From NCBI GenBank assembly GCA_964442285.1, contig CAYTZH010000023.1, forward strand, positions 5,101 to 69,100: a DNA stretch of 64,000 nt, given 5' to 3'. Source of the stretch: CAYTZH01 sp964442285. Lineage in GTDB: Bacteria > Myxococcota_A > UBA9160 > JAFDET01. The notes beneath the pieces are model-generated. The model did not search any database. It had not been told where the DNA came from and worked only from the letters and a program-made list of their open reading frames with translations. Positions within the stretch are counted from its first letter, which is position 1. Every line of letters starts with the position of its first letter. Positions 1 through 7,799 of the stretch are shown in pieces. A program made the position numbers and the translations under genes.

Positions 1-114
1 GAGGTGGCTCGCTTCATCGTCCTGGCGGCCACGGGGAATCTCGTCGGAGGCAGCGTCTTCGTCGCGGCTCTCAACTACAGCCACATTCGCAAGCTGGAGG
101 TCGATCGCGATTAG
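1..114 (+). CDS. Formate/nitrite transporter family protein, C-terminal end (partial)
   Basis: Only the last 37 codons are in the window, ending at a TAG stop. The translated piece reads NLVGGSVFVAALNYSHI near its end, which matches the last transmembrane helix and short cytoplasmic tail of FocA/NirC-type (FNT) channels; the pattern N-x-x-G-G in the last helix is typical of that family. FNT proteins are pentameric inner-membrane channels for small monovalent anions such as formate, nitrite or hydrosulfide. The substrate cannot be told from this fragment. The assignment rests on a short segment. Confidence 0.7.
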   Translation, partial: EVARFIVLAATGNLVGGSVFVAALNYSHIRKLEVDRD

Positions 115-475
115 CCAGCGTCCGCTCCCCTCCGCCGCAGCGCCCCGCGGGAGCGCGCCAGCTCCGCCAGCCGACCTTCCGGGTGAACCCGACCTTCCGG
201 GTGGACCCAACCAGCCGCGGCCGGAGACTGACTCGTCGGTGTCGTGAGAAGATTCCCGCGGTCCGTGCTGGAACGATTACACGGCGCCGTGACGGAAGGG
301 CTCAGATCGCTTCACTCGCTCGGGTCTGATTCTCTCCACCTCGCGTCGACTCGTCCCGAGCATGCCCGAAGCGCTCCGGACTGGCCCGATCCGGTCCCCG
401 CTCCAGACGCCGAGGGGCTCCTCAAGCCCCTGAGGGATCACTCCGATGAGACGGGCGTCCGCAAGAGGGATTCGG
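115..475. other. Intergenic region without a recognised gene
   Basis: This stretch separates the transporter end from the first membrane-protein gene. Open frames on both strands here have low-complexity Arg/Pro/Ser-rich translations with no recognisable domain. The only structure seen is a short duplicated motif at 171-206. The promoter of the downstream membrane-protein cluster is probably here, but no clear -35/-10 pair was found. Confidence 0.5.
171..206. repeat. Two tandem copies of an 18-base motif
   Basis: The unit CCGACCTTCCGGGTGAAC at 171-188 is followed at once by a copy with one change at 189-206. Each unit contains the near-palindrome TTCCGGG. It may be a duplicated regulator site upstream of the membrane-protein genes or a slippage product. 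Confidence 0.6.
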
Positions 476-1246
476 ATGGCTCCCGACGCAATGCTTCTCC
501 TGCTCGGCAAGGCCAGCTTCGGTCTGGCCGGTCTCGGCGCGGGCGCGCGCCTCCTCGGCATGGCTCGCGCGGGCCACGGCCGGGGACCCCACGCCTGGGC
601 CGCCGGCGCTGTCTTCGTGGGCGGAAGCGGCCTGGTGCTCTGTCCGCTCGGCCAGGCCTACGGCGATGGCCCTGCCGGGATCGCCACGGTCATGGTGGGC
701 GACGTGGCCATGCGTGCCGGTCTGGTCGCGCTCTGCGTGTTCCTGTGGCTCGTGTTCCGGCCCGAGAGTCGCATCGCCCCGGGCATGGTGGCCGGCGTCG
801 GCCTGCTCCTGTTCGCATCGACCTTCTGGGACTGGGCGGCCCAGCCGACCTGGGCGGGCTACGACGACCGCCTGGCCGCGGCCCATGCCGTGCAGCTCAC
901 GATCGCGTTGCCCTTCGTCTGGTCCTGCCTCGAGACCGGGTCGGCCTGGGCCCGCTGTCGTCGGCGGGTGGCCCTGGGTCTCTCGGACGCCGAGACCGCG
1001 CAGCGCTTCCTGCTCTGGACCGTCGCCACCGCGAGCTTCATCGGGATCTGTGTGTTGGCGATCGTCGCGGCCGAGCTGGGGCGCGCCGGCTGGGAAGGGC
1101 CCGGCGCGCTGGCCACCGGCCTGCGGGGGGTGCTCTACCTCGTGATCACCGGGGCCGCCTGGCGCGGGTTCCTCGCGCCTTCCCGCTCGCGCCGGTCCGC
1201 CCCGGGTCCGGCGGAATCCGCCGCGACGAAGGGGGCGCCGAGTTGA
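476..1246 (+). CDS. Multi-pass membrane protein, paralog of the gene at 1573
   Basis: The 256-residue product has about seven hydrophobic segments and no enzyme motif that I recognise. It is clearly related to the protein at 1573-2304: both share a central VFRPxSR motif and a cytoplasmic-looking RRRxALGLxDxxxxQRFxLW block before the sixth hydrophobic segment. The layout recalls 7-segment sensory input modules, but there is no attached output domain. I chose ATG 476 because an AAGAGGGA ribosome-binding site precedes it; an in-frame ATG at 446 is possible. The stop overlaps the TTG start of the next gene, so translation is probably coupled. The function is unknown. Confidence 0.72.
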   Translation: MAPDAMLLLLGKASFGLAGLGAGARLLGMARAGHGRGPHAWAAGAVFVGGSGLVLCPLGQAYGDGPAGIATVMVGDVAMRAGLVALCVFLWLVFRPESRIAPGMVAGVGLLLFASTFWDWAAQPTWAGYDDRLAAAHAVQLTIALPFVWSCLETGSAWARCRRRVALGLSDAETAQRFLLWTVATASFIGICVLAIVAAELGRAGWEGPGALATGLRGVLYLVITGAAWRGFLAPSRSRRSAPGPAESAATKGAPS

Positions 1247-1548
1247 TCGAGGCGCCCGTATTCGAGGCCGTCTGCGACGTGATCGAGCGGTGCACCGCGC
1301 TCTCGCGTCTGGAGGCGCGCGGCACCGTGCGGCTCGCCCTGCGACACGCGGGACTCCAATCGCGCAACGTGACGAGTCAGCAGATGCAGGTGGTGATCGA
1401 CAAGGTCCTGCCCGAGGAGCTCGAGAGCCGCGGGGTCCTCGATGTGCCGCAGGTCTGCGATCGGGCACGGCTGGCTGCGGTAGCCGTCGTCGGGGACGCG
1501 GAGGCATCCCCGGATGCCATCTTCTCCCGCATCGCCGGGGACGCGTAG
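1243..1548 (+). CDS. Small soluble protein of unknown function between two paralogous membrane proteins
   Basis: The 101-residue product begins at a TTG that overlaps the stop of the preceding gene (TTGA). It looks like a helical globular protein: a charged N-terminal helix with one CTALSRLEARG segment, then LQSRNVTSQQMQVVI and a hydrophobic C-terminal half. There is no signal peptide or membrane segment. Its place between two paralogous membrane-protein genes, with overlap on one side and a short gap on the other, suggests a cytoplasmic partner of those proteins. I do not recognise the family. The start is inferred from the overlap only. Confidence 0.6.
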   Translation: MIEAPVFEAVCDVIERCTALSRLEARGTVRLALRHAGLQSRNVTSQQMQVVIDKVLPEELESRGVLDVPQVCDRARLAAVAVVGDAEASPDAIFSRIAGDA

Positions 1549-1572
1549 GCCGCCGCGCGCGGAGGAGGAGTC

Positions 1573-2304
1573 ATGCAGGTCCTGCCCGTGCTCAGCTTCG
1601 TCCTGTCCGTGGTGCTCACCGCGGCGCTCGGGGTGCGGCTGCTGCAGGTCGGTCGCCGCACCCGCGAGCTCCCCGAGCTGGCGATCGGCGCGGCACTCCT
1701 CCTCCAGGGCGCCGTGGCCGGGCTCGGGACGATCCTGCTCGCCGCCCTCGCTGACGACCTGGGCGGGGCGCTGCTCCCGCTGGCGGTCGTCAAATGGCTC
1801 GGGATCAACCTCGGCGCGAGCGGCGTGGCGCTCTTCTGCTGGCGGGTGTTCCGGCCCGGCTCGCGCTGGGGCGCTGCGGCCTTCGTCGCCGTGGTGTCGA
1901 TGGGCTTCGCGGGCTTCCTCGCGGTGGCCTGGGCCGAGCCCCGGGAGCTCCTCCTCCCCATGAACGCCCATCGGGCGGGCTTCTGGCTGGGCCTGTGCAG
2001 CCGCCTGGCCATCTATACCTGGGCCTCGCTGGAGGCCTTCGGCCACTACCTCCGGATGCGTCGGCGCATCGCCCTCGGGCTGGCGGACCCCCTGGGCACC
2101 CAGCGCTTCTTTCTCTGGGGGCTGAGCGCGGGCGTCGTCGCCGCGGTCTACGCCATGGACGTCTACACGGCAGCCGCCCTCGGCCCCGTCGACCCCCAGC
2201 TCGGACGGATCGCCCAGTCCCTGATGGTGGTCTCGGCGGCCGCGCTGAACTGGCTCGTCTTCGCTCCACCCGCGACCTACCGACGCTGGCTCGCTGCGCG
2301 CTGA
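1573..2304 (+). CDS. Multi-pass membrane protein, paralog of the gene at 476
   Basis: The 243-residue product has about seven hydrophobic segments. It shares with the upstream paralog the WRVFRPGSR motif and the block RRRIALGLADPLGTQRFFLW. A strong ribosome-binding site (GGAGGAG) lies just before ATG 1573. The conserved basic block between two membrane segments probably faces the cytoplasm and may be a docking surface for the small protein encoded between the two genes. No catalytic motif is visible and the function is unknown. The three genes look like one operon. Confidence 0.75.
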   Translation: MQVLPVLSFVLSVVLTAALGVRLLQVGRRTRELPELAIGAALLLQGAVAGLGTILLAALADDLGGALLPLAVVKWLGINLGASGVALFCWRVFRPGSRWGAAAFVAVVSMGFAGFLAVAWAEPRELLLPMNAHRAGFWLGLCSRLAIYTWASLEAFGHYLRMRRRIALGLADPLGTQRFFLWGLSAGVVAAVYAMDVYTAAALGPVDPQLGRIAQSLMVVSAAALNWLVFAPPATYRRWLAAR

Positions 2305-2415
2305 CGCCTCGAGCCTCCTCGCATCTCCGACCCGTCGAAACCCTTGCGTCCAACCGGCGACCCCCTCGCACACCGGGGCGCGCGGGTGCGCGCCTCCTCA
2401 ACGAGGAGATTCCCA

Positions 2416-2568
2416 ATGCATCGTGTGCTCCTGGCACTCGGCGTGGGCTGCGGCGTGCTCGCCGGGACGTCCTTCGCCTCCGCCGCCGACGACGACCGCG
2501 ACCGCGGTCGCCGCGAAATCGCCGGCGTCCAGATCGGGACCGAACAGATTCATCCGATGACCGGATGA
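2416..2568 (+). CDS. Small secreted protein with signal peptide
   Basis: The 50-residue product starts at ATG 2416, preceded by AACGAGGAGA. The N-terminus (MHRVLLALGVGCGVLAG) is a typical signal peptide with likely cleavage after ASA around residue 23. The mature part is only about 27 residues, rich in Asp and Arg, ending EQIHPMTG. No family is recognised. An open frame begins further upstream at 2344, but that part has no signal-like character. It could be a periplasmic peptide or a spurious frame, although signal and ribosome-binding site together favour a real gene. Confidence 0.5.
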   Translation: MHRVLLALGVGCGVLAGTSFASAADDDRDRGRREIAGVQIGTEQIHPMTG

Positions 2569-2588
2569 AAAGCTGCTAGAATGCGTCC

Positions 2589-3371
2589 ATGCAAGCCGCC
2601 TTCCCGACCCCCGTCCCCCGCCACCGGCCGCTGGCCAACGGCGTCTTCGATGCCCTGTCCGCCGCCATCCTCCACGGAGACCTCTGCCCCGGCGATGCCC
2701 TTCCCGCGGAGCCCAGGCTGGCGGCCCAGCTCGGCGTGAAGCGCGGGGTCCTGCGCGAGGGCATCAAGCTCCTCGAGCAGGCGGGGCTCGTGGAGCCGCG
2801 CCAGGGCGGCGGCACGTTCGTGTGCGACTACCGCCAGCGCGCCGGCCTCGACCTGCTGCCGGCGTTGCTCCTCCGCCCGGGCGGCGGCTTCGATCCAGCG
2901 GTGGTGCGCAGCGTGATGGAGATGCGCTCGGCGATCGCCCCCGACGTGGCGCGCCTGGCGGCCCGGCGCCGCGACGCCGCCCACGTGGCGCGCCTGCGCG
3001 AGTGCGTGCTGGCGCTCTCGGAGGGCGAGGGGCCGGAGCGCGACGCCGCCCCGTTCTGGGACGCCCTGGTGGATGCGTCCGACAACGTGGCCTACCGGCT
3101 CGCCTACAACGCGGTGTTGTCGGCGGCCGCCCTGGGCGGAGCGCGGCTGACCCAGCTGCTGGCGGTCGAGCTCGAGCCGCTCTCGGACTACGCCTCGCTG
3201 GTGGCAGCGGTGGACGAGCAGGACGCGGCGGGCGCCGCGGCGCTGGCCCTGCGGATCGTGCGTCGGGGCCAGGACGCGGTGGCCCGCTCCCTGGCCGGCA
3301 CGGCCGGCACGGCCGGCATGGCGGGCACGTCGGGCACGTCGGGCGCGGCCGGGCCGGGAGGGACGGCGTGA
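2589..3371 (+). CDS. GntR-family (FadR type) transcriptional regulator
   Basis: The 260-residue protein has an N-terminal winged helix-turn-helix (residues about 12-80) with the GntR signature: LCPGDALPAEPRLAAQLGV, then LREGIKLLEQAGLV and a wing RQGGGTFV. An FCD-type all-helical ligand domain follows (about residues 95-240). Such regulators usually repress lipid or organic-acid genes until an acyl-CoA or acid binds. The last 25 residues are a Gly/Thr/Ala/Ser low-complexity tail built from 9-base DNA repeats, which is odd for this family. The stop overlaps the GTG of the hydroxylase gene, suggesting the two are co-expressed and that the regulator may control it. Confidence 0.88.
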   Translation: MQAAFPTPVPRHRPLANGVFDALSAAILHGDLCPGDALPAEPRLAAQLGVKRGVLREGIKLLEQAGLVEPRQGGGTFVCDYRQRAGLDLLPALLLRPGGGFDPAVVRSVMEMRSAIAPDVARLAARRRDAAHVARLRECVLALSEGEGPERDAAPFWDALVDASDNVAYRLAYNAVLSAAALGGARLTQLLAVELEPLSDYASLVAAVDEQDAAGAAALALRIVRRGQDAVARSLAGTAGTAGMAGTSGTSGAAGPGGTA

Positions 3372-3937
3372 GCGCGGTCCTTCCCGATGCCGGGCTGGTC
3401 GTCGCGGCGGTCGCCGGCTACCTGGCGTGGGGTCTCGTGGAGTACGGGGTCCACGGCATCCTCTCGCACCGCTTCCGCACCTTCGTCACCCGGCTCCACG
3501 CCGAGCACCACCGCGACGCCCGGGCGGTGTTCACCTCGCCCGTCGGCTGGCTTCCCGCGGCCGCCTTCGTGTTCGCCGTGCTCGTCCCGCTGCTCGGCCC
3601 GATACTCGCGGGGGCCGCGGTGGGCGGACTGCTGCTGGGCTTCGCCCGCTACGAGTGGCTTCACTGGCGGATCCACTTCCAGCCGCCGCGCAGCCCCCGC
3701 GAGCGGCTGCTGCGCAGCCACCACCTCTCCCACCACCGCAACCCGCGGGCGTACCATGGGGTCACGACCCGGCTGTGGGATCGCGTCTTCGGCACGCTCC
3801 CCGACTGCTGGCCGGAGGACTACGCCCGGGCGGCGGAGCGGGCGCCGCTGGACGGGGTCAGCAACCTGGCCGTTGTCTACTCCGGGGCGGGGCTGGCCCG
3901 CGCCCTGCGACGGCTGACGCAGCCCCGCACTCGATGA
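3368..3937 (+). CDS. Small fatty acid hydroxylase/sterol desaturase-like membrane protein
   Basis: The 189-residue protein starts at a GTG overlapping the GntR stop. It carries the spaced histidine motifs of the di-iron fatty-acid-hydroxylase superfamily: HRFRTFVTRLHAEHH near residue 35, HWRIH near residue 98, and HHLSHH with a later YHG near residue 125. Hydrophobic segments between them fit an integral membrane enzyme. The protein is shorter than classic sterol desaturases, like the small CrtZ/hydroxylase-type members. Its substrate is probably a lipid acyl chain; the co-transcribed FadR-type regulator fits that idea. The exact reaction is not predictable. Confidence 0.78.
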   Translation: MSAVLPDAGLVVAAVAGYLAWGLVEYGVHGILSHRFRTFVTRLHAEHHRDARAVFTSPVGWLPAAAFVFAVLVPLLGPILAGAAVGGLLLGFARYEWLHWRIHFQPPRSPRERLLRSHHLSHHRNPRAYHGVTTRLWDRVFGTLPDCWPEDYARAAERAPLDGVSNLAVVYSGAGLARALRRLTQPRTR

Positions 3938-3947
3938 AGGGAGTGCC

Positions 3948-4277
3948 ATGGACATCCGCACCCCACGCCCGATCCGCGCCGGCCTCGCGGTCATCGCGTC
4001 GATCGTCCTCGCGGTGGCCGGCGCCGGTGCCGGCGCCTCGGACCGGGCCGATCGCGTGCGCGCGGCGGTCCCCGACGGGGTCACGCTCACGCAGGTCGAG
4101 GAGCGCGGGGACGCCCTGCGGCTCACGGGCCACGCCGCCAGCAACGCCGAGGTGGCGGCACTCATGCGCGCCCTGGACGACGCCGGCCTCGGCACGCCCA
4201 AGCTGCAGGCGGTCCAGCGCGTGGACGGCCTCAGCCAGTTCGTCCTGGACCTGGAGGCGAAGCCCGCGGCTCCGTAG
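3948..4277 (+). CDS. PilN-like single-domain secreted or anchored protein
   Basis: The 109-residue product has an N-terminal hydrophobic segment (residues about 11-30) ending in AGAGAS, either a signal peptide or an anchor. The remainder follows the pattern of the PilN domain of type IV pilus assembly: GVTLTQVEERGDALRLTGHA, then NAEVAALMRALDDAG, then a final beta strand FVLDLEA. PilN normally joins PilM and PilO, but no pilus genes are adjacent, so this may be a stand-alone PilN-fold protein with another job. A ribosome-binding site (GAAGGGAG) precedes ATG 3948. Confidence 0.6.
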   Translation: MDIRTPRPIRAGLAVIASIVLAVAGAGAGASDRADRVRAAVPDGVTLTQVEERGDALRLTGHAASNAEVAALMRALDDAGLGTPKLQAVQRVDGLSQFVLDLEAKPAAP

Positions 4278-4301
4278 CCGCCGGCCTCGTCGCGCCGCCC
4301 G

Positions 4302-6020
4302 TCAGTCGCGGGGCAGGCGGACCTGGAAGCGCGCCCCTTCGCCGGGGGCGGACTCGCAGCGGAGCTCGCCGCCGTGGCGCTTGACGATGTGGTAGGAGAT
4401 CGGGAGGCCGAGCCCCGTCCCCTCGCCGACGGGCTTGGTGGTGAAGAACGGGTCGAAGATGCGCTCGCGCACCGCGGGGTCGATGCCGGGCCCGTCGTCG
4501 GCCACCTCGATCCACACCTCCCCGCTCTCGGCGCCGGTGCTCACGCGGATGCAGCCGCCGTCCCGCAGCGCGTAGCCCGCGTTGAGCAGCAGGTTCAGGA
4601 CCACCTGCAGCATCTCGCGGGAGGCGCAGGACACGAGCGGGATCGGCGCCAGGGCGCGCTCCAGGCGCACGCCGGCCGGGAGCCGGGCTGCGGCCACGCG
4701 CAGGGCGCTCTCCACCACGTCGTTCAGATCCTCGGGCTTTCCGTCGCGGGGCCCGCCGTCGAAGGCCCCCACGGCCCGGGCGATGCCGCCCACCCGCGCG
4801 ACGCCCTCGATGCACTCCGCGATGAGCTCCTCGCCCTCGGCGAGCGCCGCCTCGTGGGCCGACGCGCCCGGGGCGCGCGAGGCCTTCGCCCACTGCCGCT
4901 CGAGCGCGAGCAGCTGGCTCTCGACCTCCTCGGCGGGGTCGCGGATCTCCCGGGCGATGGCGGTCGAGAGCTCGCCCACCGTGGCGAGACGCCCGGCCGT
5001 GACGACCCGATCGCGCAGCCGCCACATCTCCCGCAGGTCGCGGACCACCAGCGAGGTGCTGACGGGTTTGCCGAGCCGCACCGCCGCGACCGCCACCGGA
5101 ATGCGCGCGCCGCGCTCCGCGCGCAGCTCGAGCTCCACCGCCTCCGAGGTTCCCTCCAGCGCCGCCAGGGCCCCCGGCAGGAGGCTCTCGATGGGCCGTT
5201 CGCGGAGCTCCTGCGGAGGCACTCCGGCGAGCCGGCCGAGGGCCTCGTTCGCGAAGCGGATGCGGCCGTCGACGTAGAGCAGGGCGATCCCGTCGCCCAG
5301 GGTGGCGAGGATCTCCTGGGCGAAGGCGGCCGGCGAGATCAGCGAGAAGCCGTAGCGGTTGAGGCCGATCGCCGCGGACGTGGTCACCAGGACGAGGCTG
5401 GCGGTGCCCAGGTGCAGCCACTGCACCCCGAACGCCGGCAGCGCCACCTCGGTGAGCAGCGTGACGACCAGGGCTGCCACCACGCCCAGGAACAGGATGC
5501 GGGAGACGTGGCGTTCGCCGCCTTCGATGACCGCGTCGGGCGCGAAGCGCGGCCAGAGCAGGAGCACCGCCGTCGGCGGCGTCACCGCGATGCTGTAGGG
5601 CACGAAGAAGACCGGGTCGAGCTGGTAGCCCCAGCCCCAGTGCGGGCTGTGGACGGCGTGGGCCACCGCCGGCGTGAGCTGGTAGACCACGATGCCCAGG
5701 GCGGCGCAGGCGTAGGCCAGCGGCAGCGCGCGGCGCACCAGCAGCGCGGGTCGGCCCACCATCTCCGCGAAGATGTGCAGACACAGGGGCCCGAGGGCCA
5801 TCCAGCCCAGGCTCGAGAGCCGGATGAAGGCGAGCACGGCCGCCTCGGCGTCCTGGAGCTGCCAGAGGATCTCGCACAGGGACCACCAGGCGGTGGCGGC
5901 CAGCAGGCCGCCGAGGAGCCGGTGGATCCGCAGCCCCGGGTCGCGGGCCACCACGGCGGCGCCCATCACGACCGAGATCGTCAGGCAGATCAGGGGCAGG
6001 GCCAGCGGGAGCGGGATCAC
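4302..6020 (-). CDS. Membrane sensor histidine kinase lacking the phospho-acceptor histidine
   Basis: The 572-residue product begins at a GTG (6018-6020) overlapping the stop of the upstream kinase. The first 230 residues form about seven membrane segments of the histidine-kinase N-terminal 7TM type. A PAS-like domain follows (about 235-335). The dimerisation helix has the expected sequence around an H-box, but it reads AIAREIRDP: the codon at 4950-4952 is CGG (Arg357) where the family has His. The ATPase domain is complete: N-box VLNLLLNAGYAL (Asn480), G1 DDGPGI, F-box FDPFFTTK and G2 GEGTGLGL. It should bind ATP but cannot autophosphorylate in the usual way. It probably works with the upstream gene product. 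Confidence 0.9.
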   Translation of the reverse strand: MIPLPLALPLICLTISVVMGAAVVARDPGLRIHRLLGGLLAATAWWSLCEILWQLQDAEAAVLAFIRLSSLGWMALGPLCLHIFAEMVGRPALLVRRALPLAYACAALGIVVYQLTPAVAHAVHSPHWGWGYQLDPVFFVPYSIAVTPPTAVLLLWPRFAPDAVIEGGERHVSRILFLGVVAALVVTLLTEVALPAFGVQWLHLGTASLVLVTTSAAIGLNRYGFSLISPAAFAQEILATLGDGIALLYVDGRIRFANEALGRLAGVPPQELRERPIESLLPGALAALEGTSEAVELELRAERGARIPVAVAAVRLGKPVSTSLVVRDLREMWRLRDRVVTAGRLATVGELSTAIAREIRDPAEEVESQLLALERQWAKASRAPGASAHEAALAEGEELIAECIEGVARVGGIARAVGAFDGGPRDGKPEDLNDVVESALRVAAARLPAGVRLERALAPIPLVSCASREMLQVVLNLLLNAGYALRDGGCIRVSTGAESGEVWIEVADDGPGIDPAVRERIFDPFFTTKPVGEGTGLGLPISYHIVKRHGGELRCESAPGEGARFQVRLPRD

Positions 6021-7717
6021 CGGGCCGCCTCCGCGGCGGGCAGCGAGACCCGCAGGCGCGAGCCGCCCCGGTGCAGGGACTCCACCGACAGGCGCCCGCC
6101 TTGCTGCCGGAGCAGATGGCGAGGGATCAGCAGGCCGAGACCGCCGGCGGGCGCCCCGGCGAGCAGCAGCTCCTGTCGATCGAGCAGCGCCGGCTGCCGC
6201 AGGGGGGCCGCGGTCTCGAGGTCGATGTCGACACCGTCCTGGGTCGGCCGGGTGCGCAGTCGGATCTCGCCCCCGGGCGCGATCTCGTCCAGGGCCATCA
6301 GGAGGCACAGCAGGGCGTGCTTCAGCTCCTGGGCCGCGCAGCGCAGCGCGGGCAGATCCCCGGGCTCGAAGTGCAGCACGTGTCGATCGCGCAGCCGGGG
6401 GGCGGCCAGGCGCAGCGCCCCCTCGACCAGCTCGTTGATGGCGTGGGGCGCGGGTCGGGTGCTGCCCTGGTGCGCGAACTGGCGCACCTCCGCCACGAAG
6501 TCGACGACGCGGCCCAGCTGGCGGGTGCAGGCGTCGATGCGGTCGGGCCCGCCCGCCAGCGCCGCCGCGGCCTCCCTCTCCTTGGTCACCTCGGCCAACT
6601 CGCGCCGCAGCTGGTTCAGGTTCGCGAGCACGTAGGCGATGGGGTTGTTCACCTCGTGGGCGATGCCCGCGGCCAGCTCCCCCAGGGCCGACATCTGCCC
6701 CGAGGTCACGAGCTGGCGGCGGAGGTCCACCAGCGCCCGCTGGTCGCGGACCACCAGCACGCTGCCGATGGGCTGGCCCTGGCGGTCGCGGACCTCGGAC
6801 TCCCACAGGGCGATCGGCAGCGCGCCGCTCGGGGCCTCGATCCGCAGCTCGTGCACCTGGCCCAGGGGGCGCGGGCGCGGGCCGCCCAGCCAGTCCTCCA
6901 CCGGACGCCCGACCAGCTGCTCGCGATCGCACTGCAGGATCCCGCTCAGGCGTTGGTTGGCCGAGCGCAGCACGCCGTCGCGGCGCAGGATCGCCACGCC
7001 GTCGGGGAGCTGGTCCAGGAACTGGCGCGCCAGGGCGCTGGAGGCGAGGTCGGGCGCTCCAGCGGAGAAGAGACCCACCCAGAGGAGGCCCGCGGAGAGC
7101 ACGATCGAGGCCGCGCCGAGCCGCGGGCCGTCGATCGCGAGCGCCGGGAGGAGCACGTCGGTGAGACAGGTCACGAGGATGGGGAACCAGATGATGCTCC
7201 CCAAGACATGGAGCCGGCGCTCGACCGCGGGCTCGAGGTTCCCGCGGCCCATCAGCCGCAGGGCGCCGCCGGCGCAACCGGCGACCGTGGCGAGGAGCCC
7301 GGGCCAGAACGCCGGCCCGAATGCGTAGCGCCAGCCGTAGGGGGTGGGGGTTACCGAGTCCACGAACCAGGGCGTCGTCGCGTGGGCGAGACCCACCAGG
7401 CCGACCCCGATCCAGACCGGCCGCCGCAGCCGGGGCCAGGTCTCCTCGTCGAGCTGCCCGAGGTTGTAGATCAGCTCCAGCACCAGGGGGGCCAGGGGCA
7501 GGTACGCGAGGCCCAGCAGGCGGACGATCCGCAGCGCGGCCGCGGCGTCCGTCTGGAGGGTGTAGGCAATCTCCAGTGTCGCCCAGGCCCCGGTGCACAG
7601 CATCACCGCCGCCACGACGCGATTGGGCCGGAACGCGCGATCCCGGGCCACCGAGGCGCTCCCGACCACACACGACACGACCAGGGTCAGCAGCGGGATC
7701 AGCACGAACGGGTGCAT
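6017..7717 (-). CDS. Membrane sensor histidine kinase with intact H-box but degenerate ATP-binding domain
   Basis: The 566-residue product has the same order as the downstream kinase: about seven N-terminal membrane segments, a PAS-like domain (about 230-335), then a dimerisation helix with a canonical H-box, AGIAHEVNNPIAY (His354, codon 6656-6658). The catalytic domain is eroded. The N-box Asn residues are replaced (ALLCLLMALDEI), the G1 DxGxG is gone (DLETAAPL), no F-box is seen, and only GGLGL remains of G2. It should accept a phosphate but not make one. I chose ATG 7717 because GGGGAGA precedes it; an in-frame start at 7756 exists. No response regulator is adjacent. Confidence 0.88.
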   Translation of the reverse strand: MHPFVLIPLLTLVVSCVVGSASVARDRAFRPNRVVAAVMLCTGAWATLEIAYTLQTDAAAALRIVRLLGLAYLPLAPLVLELIYNLGQLDEETWPRLRRPVWIGVGLVGLAHATTPWFVDSVTPTPYGWRYAFGPAFWPGLLATVAGCAGGALRLMGRGNLEPAVERRLHVLGSIIWFPILVTCLTDVLLPALAIDGPRLGAASIVLSAGLLWVGLFSAGAPDLASSALARQFLDQLPDGVAILRRDGVLRSANQRLSGILQCDREQLVGRPVEDWLGGPRPRPLGQVHELRIEAPSGALPIALWESEVRDRQGQPIGSVLVVRDQRALVDLRRQLVTSGQMSALGELAAGIAHEVNNPIAYVLANLNQLRRELAEVTKEREAAAALAGGPDRIDACTRQLGRVVDFVAEVRQFAHQGSTRPAPHAINELVEGALRLAAPRLRDRHVLHFEPGDLPALRCAAQELKHALLCLLMALDEIAPGGEIRLRTRPTQDGVDIDLETAAPLRQPALLDRQELLLAGAPAGGLGLLIPRHLLRQQGGRLSVESLHRGGSRLRVSLPAAEAAR

Positions 7718-7799
7718 CGCGGCGGAGTCTCCCCGGTTTCCTCTTCGTCCGGGCAACCCCCGATCTTGAAAGCAACGCGGTCGTGTGGCGGGCGAGTCC

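Noticed and set aside
4302..7775. A single 1157-residue minus-strand frame spanning both kinases
   Set aside because: Its upstream half is out of frame with the first kinase and reads as Arg/Pro/Ala-rich non-homologous sequence; two overlapping genes with complete domain order explain the region better.
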